Source: Shouchella tritolerans
Lineage (GTDB): Bacteria; Bacillota; Bacilli; Bacillales; Bacillaceae_D
Length of the DNA: 64,000 nucleotides
Reading direction: 5' to 3'
Assembly (NCBI RefSeq): GCF_025770735.1
Contig: NZ_JAODPB010000001.1
Location: 124,001-188,000 of the forward strand
Part shown: in pieces, positions 34,796-43,971 of the stretch
How the letters are laid out: each line of letters starts with the position of its first letter
How positions within the stretch are numbered: the first letter of the stretch is position 1
Notes under the pieces: generated by a model
The model's database searches: none
What the model was told of the DNA's origin: nothing
What the model saw: the letters and a program-made list of their open reading frames with translations, nothing else
Program-made: the position numbers and the translations under genes

Positions 34796-36451
34796 TTACT
34801 TAATTGATTGAGCCAATGCTTCATCAGCCGCAAACAATCCACGCAAATTTTCTTTGTAGTCAAGCACCAATTGTTCCAGCGCGCGCATATCCAATTCATA
34901 CATTTCAATGATTCCGTCGATTTGTTCAACCGCACTGGCGGGAACAGGATCAAACTCCTTACGGAAAGTCACCCCTGTTGGCTTGCGGATGGCATCCTTG
35001 GAATACGTATGGCCTGCTTCTTGCAAAAACGCTTGCCAATTCGCCTCTTTGTTGCTCATCATACCTTCGACCCGTTCCCGTTGTTCGAACATCCGTTCAT
35101 GAAGTTCCATATTACGATAGTGGTAAAGAAGGCCAAGAGCCTCGCGCTTTTGTTCCAGTGCCCCTTCCATGGCCTGCAACGCGTTAACAAGACTGTCTTC
35201 ATCAACGAGGATGTGTGTACCTGTCCCAGGCTCAAGCCGGTACGTGACCGGTTGATGGCCAGGCTGGTCATACAGTTCAATTAATGTCCCGATGCTATGC
35301 AAATCAAATTGCTCCTTGGCATTGATTACAGCAAGCACTTTTTCATAGACGGCTGTATTTTTTAAGGCCCATAACCCGCCGACGATATGGCCGAGCCCTA
35401 CCTCCTCTTTCAGGCGTTCATTTACAGATTCAGGCATGTCTGAAAGTGCTGCCCACGGATTGTCTTTAGCTTTGCCGATTAATTCTGAAAGCTCGGCAAC
35501 CGTCATTTCCTCGCCAATGATCGTGATAAATTGCAAAAGATGATTGATATTGGCATTATAGGCAACCCGATCTAAATCTGCATTTATGCCAAGCCCAAGA
35601 GAAACAAACGTACCAAACATAGGGGGTCTGGAAAATACCTCCGTTAATCCAGGCCACGGCGTCCTTGGCGTCAGCACATCAGGAAATTCAGGCGTTTCCA
35701 TACCGCCTAAATAATGAATGGTTGCCCCTGGATAAAACGTATACGGAATCGATTGTGCGTAAAGAGGCTCCCCTTTCACGCGTGTATGGCTAATGGTGTT
35801 CGCTTCAGCGGCATAAAAGTCGCGAGCAAGGAGAACGAGCTCTTCTTCGGGTATGTCGGAGATGTCTGTTGTGCCCATATTTCGTTCAATAAGGCGTCTA
35901 AATTCTGGATCCAGTTTTACAAGTTGTTTTAAGTTAACGGGGGCATCATTTAAACCGCGCACGTCATCAAAGTTTTTTTCAATTAAGGCGACACTAACGA
36001 TCAAATGCCCTCCAAGAGAATGACCATCGCCATAGCGTTTAATTTCGTCACCATTTGTTTTTTTGGCAATGTCTGACTCAACCCTGTTATAAAAGCGGCG
36101 AGCATCATCGATTTGCTTATCTGAAACACCTGCAACAACACCGAAAGCATCGTAAATGACATCTTCGGGTGCGTCGAGGTCAACTTCAGTGCCGCGAAAA
36201 ATGTAGTAAATGTCGTTAATGCCTTCTTCTTCGTTGTAGTGGTGGATCGCAGCACCGTCAAAGCCAGACTCGTTGCCGATAGGGGAGTCAATATTTTCGC
36301 CACTGCTTTTATAAATCGTAATGTCGTTGTAGTTGATGTCGGTAATGTTATAAGAATCCAACACCTTTTTAAGGGAGTCAATATCCAATGGCTCTCCACT
36401 TTCATATTGGAGAGCGGTAATAGCATTACGAGTGTTATCCTCAAATCCCAT
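34796..36451 (-). CDS. DUF6792/lipase-like alpha/beta hydrolase with helical C-terminus
   Basis: 551 residues. Positions about 1-260 form an alpha/beta hydrolase: YYIFRGTEV (oxyanion strand) and the nucleophile elbow GDGHSLGGHL with Ser145 (GxSxG). The remaining 290 residues are mostly helical with coiled-coil-like stretches (QAMEGALEQKREALGLLYHYR, QLVLDYKENLRGLFAADE). This layout is seen in lipase-like proteins linked to type VII secretion in bacilli, where the helical part may bear the export signal. It lacks a Sec signal. It is flanked by a membrane-anchored protein and a small helical protein in one operon. A secreted phospholipase-like effector is an inference. Confidence 0.65.
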   Translation of the reverse strand: MGFEDNTRNAITALQYESGEPLDIDSLKKVLDSYNITDINYNDITIYKSSGENIDSPIGNESGFDGAAIHHYNEEEGINDIYYIFRGTEVDLDAPEDVIYDAFGVVAGVSDKQIDDARRFYNRVESDIAKKTNGDEIKRYGDGHSLGGHLIVSVALIEKNFDDVRGLNDAPVNLKQLVKLDPEFRRLIERNMGTTDISDIPEEELVLLARDFYAAEANTISHTRVKGEPLYAQSIPYTFYPGATIHYLGGMETPEFPDVLTPRTPWPGLTEVFSRPPMFGTFVSLGLGINADLDRVAYNANINHLLQFITIIGEEMTVAELSELIGKAKDNPWAALSDMPESVNERLKEEVGLGHIVGGLWALKNTAVYEKVLAVINAKEQFDLHSIGTLIELYDQPGHQPVTYRLEPGTGTHILVDEDSLVNALQAMEGALEQKREALGLLYHYRNMELHERMFEQRERVEGMMSNKEANWQAFLQEAGHTYSKDAIRKPTGVTFRKEFDPVPASAVEQIDGIIEMYELDMRALEQLVLDYKENLRGLFAADEALAQSIK

Positions 36452-36461
36452 TTAAATTCAC

Positions 36462-37130
36462 CTACTTTTGGAAGCGGATATTATGTATAAGTGTATTGAA
36501 AAAGCGGTTTTCTTGTTCATCGTTGATGGTACATGATTCTTCTTCCTTGCAATATAACTCATAATCAACAACCAAGAATTCTTTACGGTCAGGGCTTAGA
36601 ACCAACGCAAAGTATTGATTTGCAGAATGCGTGGCTGGATCGTAAGTTACGCCCCTGTTTTCTTCCAACTTATAGTAGGAAGAGCCGTAATAGATCGTTG
36701 CAGCTTCTGTTTGAAGTTCTTCATACTGGTCATTAAACCCGAAGTCTTTTAGTAGAATTTGTAATTGTATCTCAGCATCATGTTCTGTCATATTGCCACG
36801 GTACTTTAATTGAATAAATCCCCAGTACTCTTTTTCGTTAGAATGTGATTGATCTTCATGGATATTGAGAAATTCAAAATGGTCTTTACTTTCGTAACCG
36901 ACAGGATCATTTTCGATGTAATACCCCGCAGGAAACCACATGGAAAAGTTGTTTTTTTCTGATTGAAAGTAATGGAAGCCTTCATCCGTTTCGACCTCCG
37001 TGTCAAGAAAGCTACTTGTAAAATCATCTGTTAAGGCGATATCGTCTGAACCGTTGAGTGCGAACGCCATAACGACCCCTCCTCCTAATACAATCAAGAC
37101 AACGATCGGAATCCAAATGCCTTTTTTCAT
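36462..37130 (-). CDS. Membrane-anchored extracytoplasmic protein, unknown
   Basis: 222 residues. Residues about 5-25 (IWIPIVVLIVLGGGVVMAFAL) form one membrane anchor; the rest is an acidic extracellular domain (NNFSMWFPAGYYIENDPVGYE, YWGFIQLKYRG, EFLVVDYELYC). It opens the operon with the lipase-like gene 10 bases downstream. A guess would be an immunity or surface partner protein for the lipase-like product; the sequence itself does not show this. Confidence 0.6.
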   Translation of the reverse strand: MKKGIWIPIVVLIVLGGGVVMAFALNGSDDIALTDDFTSSFLDTEVETDEGFHYFQSEKNNFSMWFPAGYYIENDPVGYESKDHFEFLNIHEDQSHSNEKEYWGFIQLKYRGNMTEHDAEIQLQILLKDFGFNDQYEELQTEAATIYYGSSYYKLEENRGVTYDPATHSANQYFALVLSPDRKEFLVVDYELYCKEEESCTINDEQENRFFNTLIHNIRFQK

Positions 37131-37636
37131 TAATCTATCCCACCTTCACTCTCGCCATGAGGTGTTTAGTTTTATCATAAAAAAGACGAAGGGAAAATTC
37201 CACTAGTACCCGCAATAAATGGAAAAAAAGCGCTTTAGGCATAGTGAAATAGTCTTCATTTTTAAACGTGTTGTTAAAAATGGAGTTAAGGTTTAGGGAG
37301 GGGAAGCAACTGAGTGTGATGGGGAAGTTTTGTATCGCATTCTAACCGTGGGATTGCGAAGGTTGGTCTCATGGCCCATCTCTTTTTCACCTACTTTTTG
37401 AAGTGAATGTTTTGAATACGGTTCATTATTGTCCATCATTATGGGCGGTGGGCTATCCCTTTTCAACTAACGGCCTTTGTTTAGAGATGATCTCCTTTTA
37501 AAAGAGTTATAGGGGTCTTCAGAATACATAGTGGACTAATGGATTAATTAAACTAATATATCAGAAATAGTTTTAAAAAATAACTTGAAAAATATTTTAA
37601 ATCGGATTACTTTATCTAAGAAAGGAGGATTAAAAT
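37131..37636. other. Intergenic region between divergent units
   Basis: About 500 bases that must contain two divergent promoters. GGGAGGGGAAGC at about 37297 resembles a ribosome binding site but only a 10-codon frame follows. The right 130 bases are very AT-rich and precede the GyrI-like gene. Confidence 0.35.
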
Positions 37637-38086
37637 ATGAAAATAACTATTGAAGAAGTACCTGAATCAAGGATTGCTTATTTCCGAAATGTTGGGGAGT
37701 ATGGTGAAAAGCAAAACAAAAAATTAATGGAGAATTTTAAAAAGTGGGCAAAATTAAATGGTGTGTTTGATGATTCTATAATTTTAGGCATACCGCAAGA
37801 TAACCCAGAGATTACTCCTAAAGAGGAGTGTCGTTATGATGTTTGCGTTGTTATAAATAAAGATTTTAATGTGACAAAACCAGCTCATATTGGAGAATTT
37901 TCTGGTGGGAAATACGCTGTTTTTTTGCTTGACCATACAAAAGAGGCAGTCAGTGAATGTTGGGGCAATATTTTTTCTGAGATAGAAAGAAATAATCTAT
38001 CAATAAGAGAACAACCAATTATAGAAAGATATACTTCACAAATGATTGATAATCATTTGTGTGAAATATTAGTTCCTATACAGTAA
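37637..38086 (+). CDS. GyrI-like small-molecule-binding protein
   Basis: 149 residues: MKITIEEVPESRIAYFRNVGEYG, ECRYDVCVVINKDFNVTKPAHIGEFSGGKYAVFLLDHTKE and a C-terminal EILVPI strand. This is the two-lobed GyrI/AraC effector-binding (SOUL-type) fold, without a DNA-binding domain. Such stand-alone proteins bind or hydrolyse hydrophobic compounds. AAAGGAGG precedes the ATG. The gene is clearly more AT-rich than its left neighbours. Confidence 0.8.
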   Translation: MKITIEEVPESRIAYFRNVGEYGEKQNKKLMENFKKWAKLNGVFDDSIILGIPQDNPEITPKEECRYDVCVVINKDFNVTKPAHIGEFSGGKYAVFLLDHTKEAVSECWGNIFSEIERNNLSIREQPIIERYTSQMIDNHLCEILVPIQ

Positions 38087-38276
38087 CGAAGCAGGGACAT
38101 TTCCTACCTTCTATTTGAAGGACGAACAACTGACACACCTACTATGTATTTCAGATCTAACTGCAGAAACCACCATAAGAAAATGACACAGATATGATGT
38201 TTAAATGTTATAACTTTAATATCCTATTAATTTTGAAATTTATTTAAATTGGATCTACAAAAAGCGAAAAGAAGGG

Positions 38277-38305
38277 TTGCGGTTAGGAGACATTTACTGT
38301 ATCAT
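38277..38305 (+). promoter_or_regulatory. Promoter of the thrS T-box leader
   Basis: TTGCGG and TATCAT with a 17-base spacer, about 60-80 bases before the first T-box stem I. Confidence 0.6.
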
Positions 38306-38367
38306 GTAAAACAATTTAACAGTATCGTTTGATTTTTTAAAAGCACTGATAAGGATATGAGTTACTT

Positions 38368-38580
38368 TTTACGGTTTCCAGAGAGGGAAGGAGAGCTGAA
38401 ATCTTCCTAACGCAGGAGAGTAACTTACCACCTTTGAGCTGTATTGGAGAATGAAGTACCCAATACCGTCTATGCTACGTTACAGCACCAGAGCCGTAAG
38501 TTCTTTTTAACTTATGGGAAATTGGGTGGAACCACGGGTAGAACGCACTCGTCCCTTCTTGGGGGATGAGTGCGTTTTTG
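38368..38580 (+). ncRNA. T-box riboswitch 1 (threonine)
   Basis: Stem I starts near CAGAGAGGGAAGG and carries ACC (a Thr codon, 38427-38429) in the specifier context TTACCACC, followed by GAGCTG. The antiterminator has the canonical GGGTGGAACCACGGG (38524-38538), and the terminator stem GCACTCGTCCC/GGGATGAGTGC is followed by TTTTT. Uncharged tRNA-Thr would stabilise the antiterminator and allow read-through. Confidence 0.9.
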
Positions 38581-38627
38581 TGTTTTTACAATTACAAAGA
38601 AAGAGCGATGAAAAGGACAGGAATTAT

Positions 38628-38846
38628 TTTTACGGTTTTCAGAGAGGGAAGGGTAAGCTGTGATCTTCCTAGCTTAGGAAAATAATTTACCACCTTTGAG
38701 CTGTATTGGGGAACTTAGTATCTAATACCGTTTATGCTACGTTACAGCACCAAAGCCATAAGTTTTTCTTTTTAGCTTATGGGAAATTGGGTGGAACCAC
38801 GGGTAGAACGCACTCGTCCCTTCTTGAGGGATGGGTGTGTTTTTAT
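38628..38846 (+). ncRNA. T-box riboswitch 2 (threonine), tandem copy
   Basis: A second complete T-box, clearly duplicated from the first: ACGGTTTTCAGAGAGGGA, TTACCACCTTTGAGCTG (ACC at 38689-38691), GTGGAACCACGGG (38791-38803) and a terminator CACTCGTCCC/GGGATGGGTG followed by TTTTT. Both must be read through for thrS to be expressed, which sharpens the response. Confidence 0.9.
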
Positions 38847-38877
38847 TTTATTTACTTTAAAAGGAGTGCTTCTTATT

Positions 38878-40791
38878 ATGAGTAAACCATTAATAGCGAT
38901 TCAATTTCCAGATGGAAAGAGAAAGCAATTTCCGCAAGGTGTAACACTGGCTGAGCTTGCACAATCCATTAGTCCGAGTCTTTACAAAAAAACGATTGTT
39001 GGATGTATAAATGGTGTTCCTTCCGATTTAGCACGTCCAATCACAGAAAACGCTCATATTTCCTTATATGATGTCACTTCAAAAGAAGGAATAGAAGTGC
39101 TTCGTCATTCAACAGCCCACTTATTGGCACATGCATTAAAGCGATTATACCCGGCTGTTCATTTAGGCGTGGGTCCTGTCATCGGAGATGGATTTTTTTA
39201 TGATGTGGCGTTGGACCAACCGATTACCGTCAGTGATTTGCCAAAAATTGAACAGATGATGAAGCAAATCATTAAAGAGAACATGGAGATAACACGTAAG
39301 GAAGTTACGCGCGAAAAAGCTAAACAGTTGTTTAAACAGGACCCTTTAAAACTGGAGTTGCTTGAAGATATACCGCCAGAAGAAACAGTGACTGTGTACG
39401 AACAAGGTGATTTTTATGATTTATGTCGTGGTCCTCATATACCTTCAACAGGCAAAATCAAGCATTTTAAGTTAACGAAAGTGTCTGGTGCATATTGGCG
39501 GGGCAATAGCGATAATCAAATGCTTCAACGTATTTATGGTGTTGCGTTTGCGACAAAAGATGAGTTACAAGATTATTTTGCCTTTCTAGAGGAAGCAGAA
39601 AAGAGAAATCACCGTAAGCTTGGAAAAGAGCTGGAATTATTCATGTTCTCAGAAGAAGCTCCAGGAATGCCTTTCTATCTTGCCAATGGTCAAATTATCC
39701 GAAATGAGCTTGAATCTTTTTTGCGAAATCTTCAAGCCGAATACGACTATAAAGAAGTTCGCACGCCGATCATGATGAATCAACGGCTATGGGAACAATC
39801 TGGTCACTGGGACCATTACAAAGAGAATATGTATTTTACACAAGTGGATGAGCAACAATTTGCGCTAAAACCGATGAATTGCCCTGGCCATATGCTCATT
39901 TTTAAAAATGGGCTGCATTCGTACCGGGATTTACCGATTCGCATGGCAGAGTTTGGCCAAGTGCATCGTCATGAATTCAGTGGTGCCTTGAATGGTTTAT
40001 TGCGTGTCCGTACATTTTGCCAAGATGATGCCCACATTTTCGTGACACCGCAACAAATTGAAGAGGAAATCACACTTGCATTAAAAATAATCGACCATGT
40101 CTACCAAGTATTTGGGTTTAAGTTCGAAATTGAATTATCAACACGTCCAGATGATTTTATGGGGAGTGAAGCCCTTTGGGAGCGGGCTGAAACTGCTTTA
40201 GAGAATGTACTGCAAAAACTTAATTATGCTTATAAAGTCAATGAAGGCGATGGGGCGTTTTATGGTCCGAAAATTGATATTCACATTAAAGATGCCATTC
40301 AACGCAGCCACCAATGCGCCACGGTTCAACTTGATTTCCAACTACCTGAAAAGTTTGATTTATCCTATATAGATAAACAAAACGAAAAAATGCGTCCAGT
40401 TGTTATTCACCGTGCTGTATTTGGTTCAATTGACCGCTTTTTAGGAATTTTAATCGAACATTTTGCGGGTGCTTTTCCTGTTTGGCTTGCGCCGGTACAA
40501 GTACAAATTGTCCCTGTTTCCCACGTTCACTTGGACTATTGTTTAACGATACAATCAGAACTGAAACAAGTAGGGGTAAGGGTAAACATTGATGAAGATG
40601 ATGAAAAACTAGGTTACAAAATAAGAAAAGCACAAATGCAAAAAATCCCTTATACGATCGTGCTAGGTGACAACGAATTAAAAGAAGAAACAGTCACGGT
40701 TAGACAGTACGGGAAACCAGAAACAGAAAGGGTTCCATTTGAATGTTTTAAAAAGAAAATAGTGCGACAGATCAAAGAACGGAGCATTTAA
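38878..40791 (+). CDS. thrS: Threonyl-tRNA synthetase
   Basis: 637 residues: TGS domain (1-65, IAIQFPDGKRKQFPQGVTLAELA), the second editing domain with HSTAHLLAHALKRLYP (HxxxH) and the Zn-like RGPHIPS, then the class II catalytic core with motif 2 (RVRTFCQDDAHIF), zinc ligands (NCPGHM, HHE-type RHEFSGA, and the late HRAVFGSIDRF) and an anticodon-binding domain (about 535-637). It charges tRNA-Thr. ATG 38878 follows AAAAGGAG. Tandem T-boxes control it, as in the inducible thrZ of B. subtilis, so this may be the starvation-induced copy; a second housekeeping thrS would lie outside the window. Confidence 0.95.
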   Translation: MSKPLIAIQFPDGKRKQFPQGVTLAELAQSISPSLYKKTIVGCINGVPSDLARPITENAHISLYDVTSKEGIEVLRHSTAHLLAHALKRLYPAVHLGVGPVIGDGFFYDVALDQPITVSDLPKIEQMMKQIIKENMEITRKEVTREKAKQLFKQDPLKLELLEDIPPEETVTVYEQGDFYDLCRGPHIPSTGKIKHFKLTKVSGAYWRGNSDNQMLQRIYGVAFATKDELQDYFAFLEEAEKRNHRKLGKELELFMFSEEAPGMPFYLANGQIIRNELESFLRNLQAEYDYKEVRTPIMMNQRLWEQSGHWDHYKENMYFTQVDEQQFALKPMNCPGHMLIFKNGLHSYRDLPIRMAEFGQVHRHEFSGALNGLLRVRTFCQDDAHIFVTPQQIEEEITLALKIIDHVYQVFGFKFEIELSTRPDDFMGSEALWERAETALENVLQKLNYAYKVNEGDGAFYGPKIDIHIKDAIQRSHQCATVQLDFQLPEKFDLSYIDKQNEKMRPVVIHRAVFGSIDRFLGILIEHFAGAFPVWLAPVQVQIVPVSHVHLDYCLTIQSELKQVGVRVNIDEDDEKLGYKIRKAQMQKIPYTIVLGDNELKEETVTVRQYGKPETERVPFECFKKKIVRQIKERSI

Positions 40792-40816
40792 AATGTTGTG
40801 TAACGGAGGTTTTACT

Positions 40817-40863
40817 ACGAGCGAAGCTGCAACATGCCGGTAAAAACAGCTTCGCTCGTTTTC
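40817..40863 (+). terminator. Intrinsic terminator of thrS
   Basis: ACGAGCGAAGCTG pairs perfectly with CAGCTTCGCTCGT across a 17-base loop, followed by TTTTCG. Confidence 0.8.
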
Positions 40864-41002
40864 GCTCTAATTCCCACGCATGGTGGTTTTACCCTTTGTG
40901 GGAGAACATAGGCAACATGGATAGCGGTACTATTGCAACGGAATGAAGGTTACTTGTTGTTAGCGTTCTATGTTACAAGATAATCACGGTATGCCAAGCG
41001 TT

Positions 41003-41584
41003 CTACTCAACCGAGTTTGCTCGCTCCATGATTTCCTGGACGATCGTGCTTTTCGCATCAGCATAATGTTGCACGTGGCGCCATTGACGTTGAGCAAGGT
41101 GGCGTTTGACGCTTGCGTACTTATCCCGGTCGGCATTGTTGCTTCGGAGCCAATCACGGAAACGTAACATTCTATTGACTTCAGAAGCGCCTTCGCTGAA
41201 TACATGCAGGTTGATGTCTGTATCTGGCCCTTTGAATAAACGATGTTCAAACCATTCAGGTTCCCGAATGCGTAGTGTGTAACCGGCTTTTTCTAAGTCC
41301 GGCACATAAGTCGTCTCGTCAGCAGAATCGTTTACAACTAGTAGTATATCAATGATTGGCTTGGCACAAAGGCCCGGAACCGAAGTTGAGCCAACATGTT
41401 CGAGTTGCAATGCCTTGTTTCCGAGCACAGAACGAATTCGGCTAGCCTCTCGATCGAATTGATTAGGCCACTCTGGATCGTACTCTAGGAGGGTAACAGG
41501 CGCATTGTGGGGTTTACGCTCACCAACTGTGACCTTCTGAAGATCTTCATCACTTTTACGTGGCGGATTTGAATGACTCTGCAT
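41003..41584 (-). CDS. GrpB/UPF0157 family nucleotidyltransferase-like protein
   Basis: About 193 residues from ATG 41584 (GGGAG site 8 bases upstream). VTLLEYDPEWPNQFDREASRI, QLEHVGSTSVPGLCAKPIIDILL and EVNRMLRFRDWLRSNNADRDKY are the GrpB signatures; the GSTS and D-D pair correspond to the nucleotidyltransferase active site. The family's substrate is unsettled. Monocistronic. Confidence 0.88.
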   Translation of the reverse strand: MQSHSNPPRKSDEDLQKVTVGERKPHNAPVTLLEYDPEWPNQFDREASRIRSVLGNKALQLEHVGSTSVPGLCAKPIIDILLVVNDSADETTYVPDLEKAGYTLRIREPEWFEHRLFKGPDTDINLHVFSEGASEVNRMLRFRDWLRSNNADRDKYASVKRHLAQRQWRHVQHYADAKSTIVQEIMERANSVE

Positions 41585-41635
41585 GGAGCTCACTCCCAAG
41601 TTATAAAATTAGTTTAGCATTTCATCTTACCATAA

Positions 41636-41876
41636 TGGTTGAAAAAAAGTTAAGCAGTTATTCTTCTTCATTCTTGCCGTTGAAGGGGAAGAAAAAGGGC
41701 CAATTCGTAATAGCGGTAAAAAAATCCGTCCCATCTTTGGTTGTAAACGTGTGGTTGCGAAGCAATCTGAGTGGTATAGTCGGAGCCAGCTGTATCTAGC
41801 AGGGCTTGGTGTATTTATTGACCACGAAAATAAAGGCTTGACTCTCACGTTACGTAATACTTCACACTTTGAATGA
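41636..41876 (+). pseudogene. Possible remnant of a small gene, frameshifted
   Basis: ATG at 41636 reads MVEKKLSSYSSS, then a different frame continues for about 70 codons without a stop (AVEGEEKGPIRNSGKKIRPI, YSRSQLYLAGLGVFIDHE, LTLTLRNTSHFE) up to TGA 41874. One deleted base near 41670 would join them into about 80 residues. No ribosome binding site is visible. Family unknown. Confidence 0.3.
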
Positions 41877-41899
41877 TCAAAACGTAGAGGTGAAACGAT

Positions 41900-42826
41900 A
41901 TGAACATTCAAGCACTACGCTCAGACCACATTTACCACCGAGTGATGGAAGTTCCGCCAGCAGAGAAAACAGAGTTATACCGGGAAAAGATGTTGGCCCC
42001 ATTCATGAAAAAATGGGAGACGCAGCATGTTCCATATAAGGCTGCCGATCCAGGCGGTTTTGACGTGATGACAATCAATAATTTCATATTCCGTGCGCCG
42101 GAAGAGATGACACCTGAGATTTCCACGGAACTCGAACTGATATCGTCTGATACGTTTTGGCAGGAATGCGAAGCAGTCGTGGCCCGGAGCCTGGGCCAAT
42201 TTACAGAAAACGGCGTGAAACTCCCGGTATCCGAGTACTTGTTCACCGTTCTGCTAGGCAACCCGAAGAGCCAGTCTTTGCTGCTAAACGAGGGTTATAG
42301 CGGCGACGGGGGAATTCCTGGATATATTTTATGTACGTTAATTCCAAATGCTTATACGCTGCCCCGGATGAAGGCAGCACTGGCCCATGAAGTCAATCAT
42401 AACGTACGTTACCAGTATATCCAGTGGGACCACACGGTTACTCTAGGCGAGCTGATCGTTAGCGAAGGGCTGGCGGAAAATTTTGCAACCTTACTGTATG
42501 GGGAGGAGCTTCTCGGCCCTTGGGTGTCGAAAACGGACGCCGAAACACTAAATCGCCAGATCAAACCTGTATTGAAGGAACAGCTGGATGTAACAGGGTT
42601 TGACCGAATCGCGCCGTATCTGTACGGCGACGAATTGGCAAAGCTCCAGAATTTCATGCCAGTCGGCATGCCTTATTCCGCCGGTTATGCTTGCGGATAT
42701 TATTTAGTACGATACTATCTAGAGAAGACGGGGAAATCGATCGTCGAAGCAACTATCACCCCAGCGGCTCAAATCCTGGACGACGTCAGGGGATACTGGA
42801 ATGAAACAACCATTATTAGCGGTTAA
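41900..42826 (+). CDS. DUF2268 family predicted Zn-dependent protease
   Basis: 308 residues. ALAHEVNHNVRYQ has His163, Glu164 and His167 (HExxH), and SEGLAENFA downstream supplies the third ligand Glu, the gluzincin-like pattern of DUF2268 (YjaZ-like). No signal peptide. The start follows AGAGGTGAAA. It overlaps the MerR-type regulator by 26 bases, a tight two-gene operon, so the regulator probably controls it. Confidence 0.85.
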   Translation: MNIQALRSDHIYHRVMEVPPAEKTELYREKMLAPFMKKWETQHVPYKAADPGGFDVMTINNFIFRAPEEMTPEISTELELISSDTFWQECEAVVARSLGQFTENGVKLPVSEYLFTVLLGNPKSQSLLLNEGYSGDGGIPGYILCTLIPNAYTLPRMKAALAHEVNHNVRYQYIQWDHTVTLGELIVSEGLAENFATLLYGEELLGPWVSKTDAETLNRQIKPVLKEQLDVTGFDRIAPYLYGDELAKLQNFMPVGMPYSAGYACGYYLVRYYLEKTGKSIVEATITPAAQILDDVRGYWNETTIISG

Positions 42827-43574
42827 AGACATCGTGCATATCACCGGCATTACCACCAGAACCTTGCATTATTATGACGAGATCGAGCTGCTGAAGCCTA
42901 CGCTCGTCGCCGACAATGGCTATCGCTATTACGATCAGGAAAGCTTAGCTAAACTACAGACGATCTTGTTCCTGAAGGAAATGGATATGCCTCTGAAAGA
43001 GATTGCAGCCATCTTGAAGCTTCCACTTGAGGAGCAGCGACAAGTATTAAAGCAGCACAACCGCACGTTACGTTTGAAAAAACAGCGCTTAGAGCGGATC
43101 TCCACGGCATTGGAGGAGTTTGTGGCTGGAAAGGATGTTTACCATCTTGGTATTTTCCATGATTCTGCGATTTTGCCCTTGCCAGAGCAATATGATCGAG
43201 AAGCGAGATGGCGCTACGGCGAGACGGAAGCTTACCAGTCCTATGACAAGAAGCTGCAAGAATTGTCCTCCCCCGAAAAAGAACGCCGGTGGCACCATAT
43301 GGAGGGCGTGTTCCGAAAGATTGCCGCCTGCATGCATCTCACGCCGGATGCGGCGGAAGTACAGCCACTCGTCGACGAGTGGCGGGGAATCCTCGAGCAG
43401 TCGATGTCATGCGACGCACACTTATTAACGTGTATCGCCAACACGTATCAAGCCGATGCCCGGTTCAAGCAGTATTTTAATCGGTTCAGTGAGCAAGGAG
43501 ATTTAGCAGCATTCATGTATGAGGCAGTTATATATTATGTGCAGGGAATGGAGGAAAGTAAGAGAGAGAATTGA
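42801..43574 (+). CDS. MerR family regulator with TipAS ligand-binding domain
   Basis: 257 residues. The MerR DNA-binding domain (about 5-75: VKDIVHITGITTRTLHYYDEIELLKP, NGYRYYDQESLAKLQTILFLKEMDMPL) is followed by a dimer helix (about 80-115) and a helical TipAS domain (about 130-257: SYDKKLQELSSPEKERRWHH, QYFNRFSEQGDLAAFMYEAVIYYV). TipAS domains trap thiopeptides and other hydrophobic ligands. Probably activates its own operon by twisting a promoter with long spacing. Confidence 0.9.
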   Translation: MKQPLLAVKDIVHITGITTRTLHYYDEIELLKPTLVADNGYRYYDQESLAKLQTILFLKEMDMPLKEIAAILKLPLEEQRQVLKQHNRTLRLKKQRLERISTALEEFVAGKDVYHLGIFHDSAILPLPEQYDREARWRYGETEAYQSYDKKLQELSSPEKERRWHHMEGVFRKIAACMHLTPDAAEVQPLVDEWRGILEQSMSCDAHLLTCIANTYQADARFKQYFNRFSEQGDLAAFMYEAVIYYVQGMEESKREN

Positions 43575-43971
43575 GATGTGACGGTATATGGAGAAGACAG
43601 ATCGAATGAATGATAGAGTAGATAGTTCAAAGTCCGATAAAAAGCATATTCTGCCTTGGGCCAACCTGAAAGGGTTGGAAACAACCTAGTGTAGGCGGTG
43701 CCTGTTTTGGCGACGATGAACTAGAAAAAATGAGCGACCTGGAGTTAGGAGGAAAACCCCTCCAGCTCCAAAGTCAATCGGTCTGGACTTGCCTATCCAG
43801 GCTTAGACAAGTGTTGATTCTCTATGAGCACTTGCGAAACAGATCCAGAGGTTTCATTTACTAAGAGACTTCCCTCAGTTTTAGATGGTCAGGTGATAAA
43901 TATTATACGGCTACTAGATTTAAATAGATCTTCCTAAACGCTTTAAAATTGGTTCTTTTTCTGTCTTCAAA
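43575..43971. other. Intergenic region between convergent genes
   Basis: About 400 bases. Short inverted repeats (CCAACCTGAAAGGGTTGG near 43661; GGAGG...CCTCC near 43749) occur but none is followed by a T-run. No gene supported. Confidence 0.35.
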
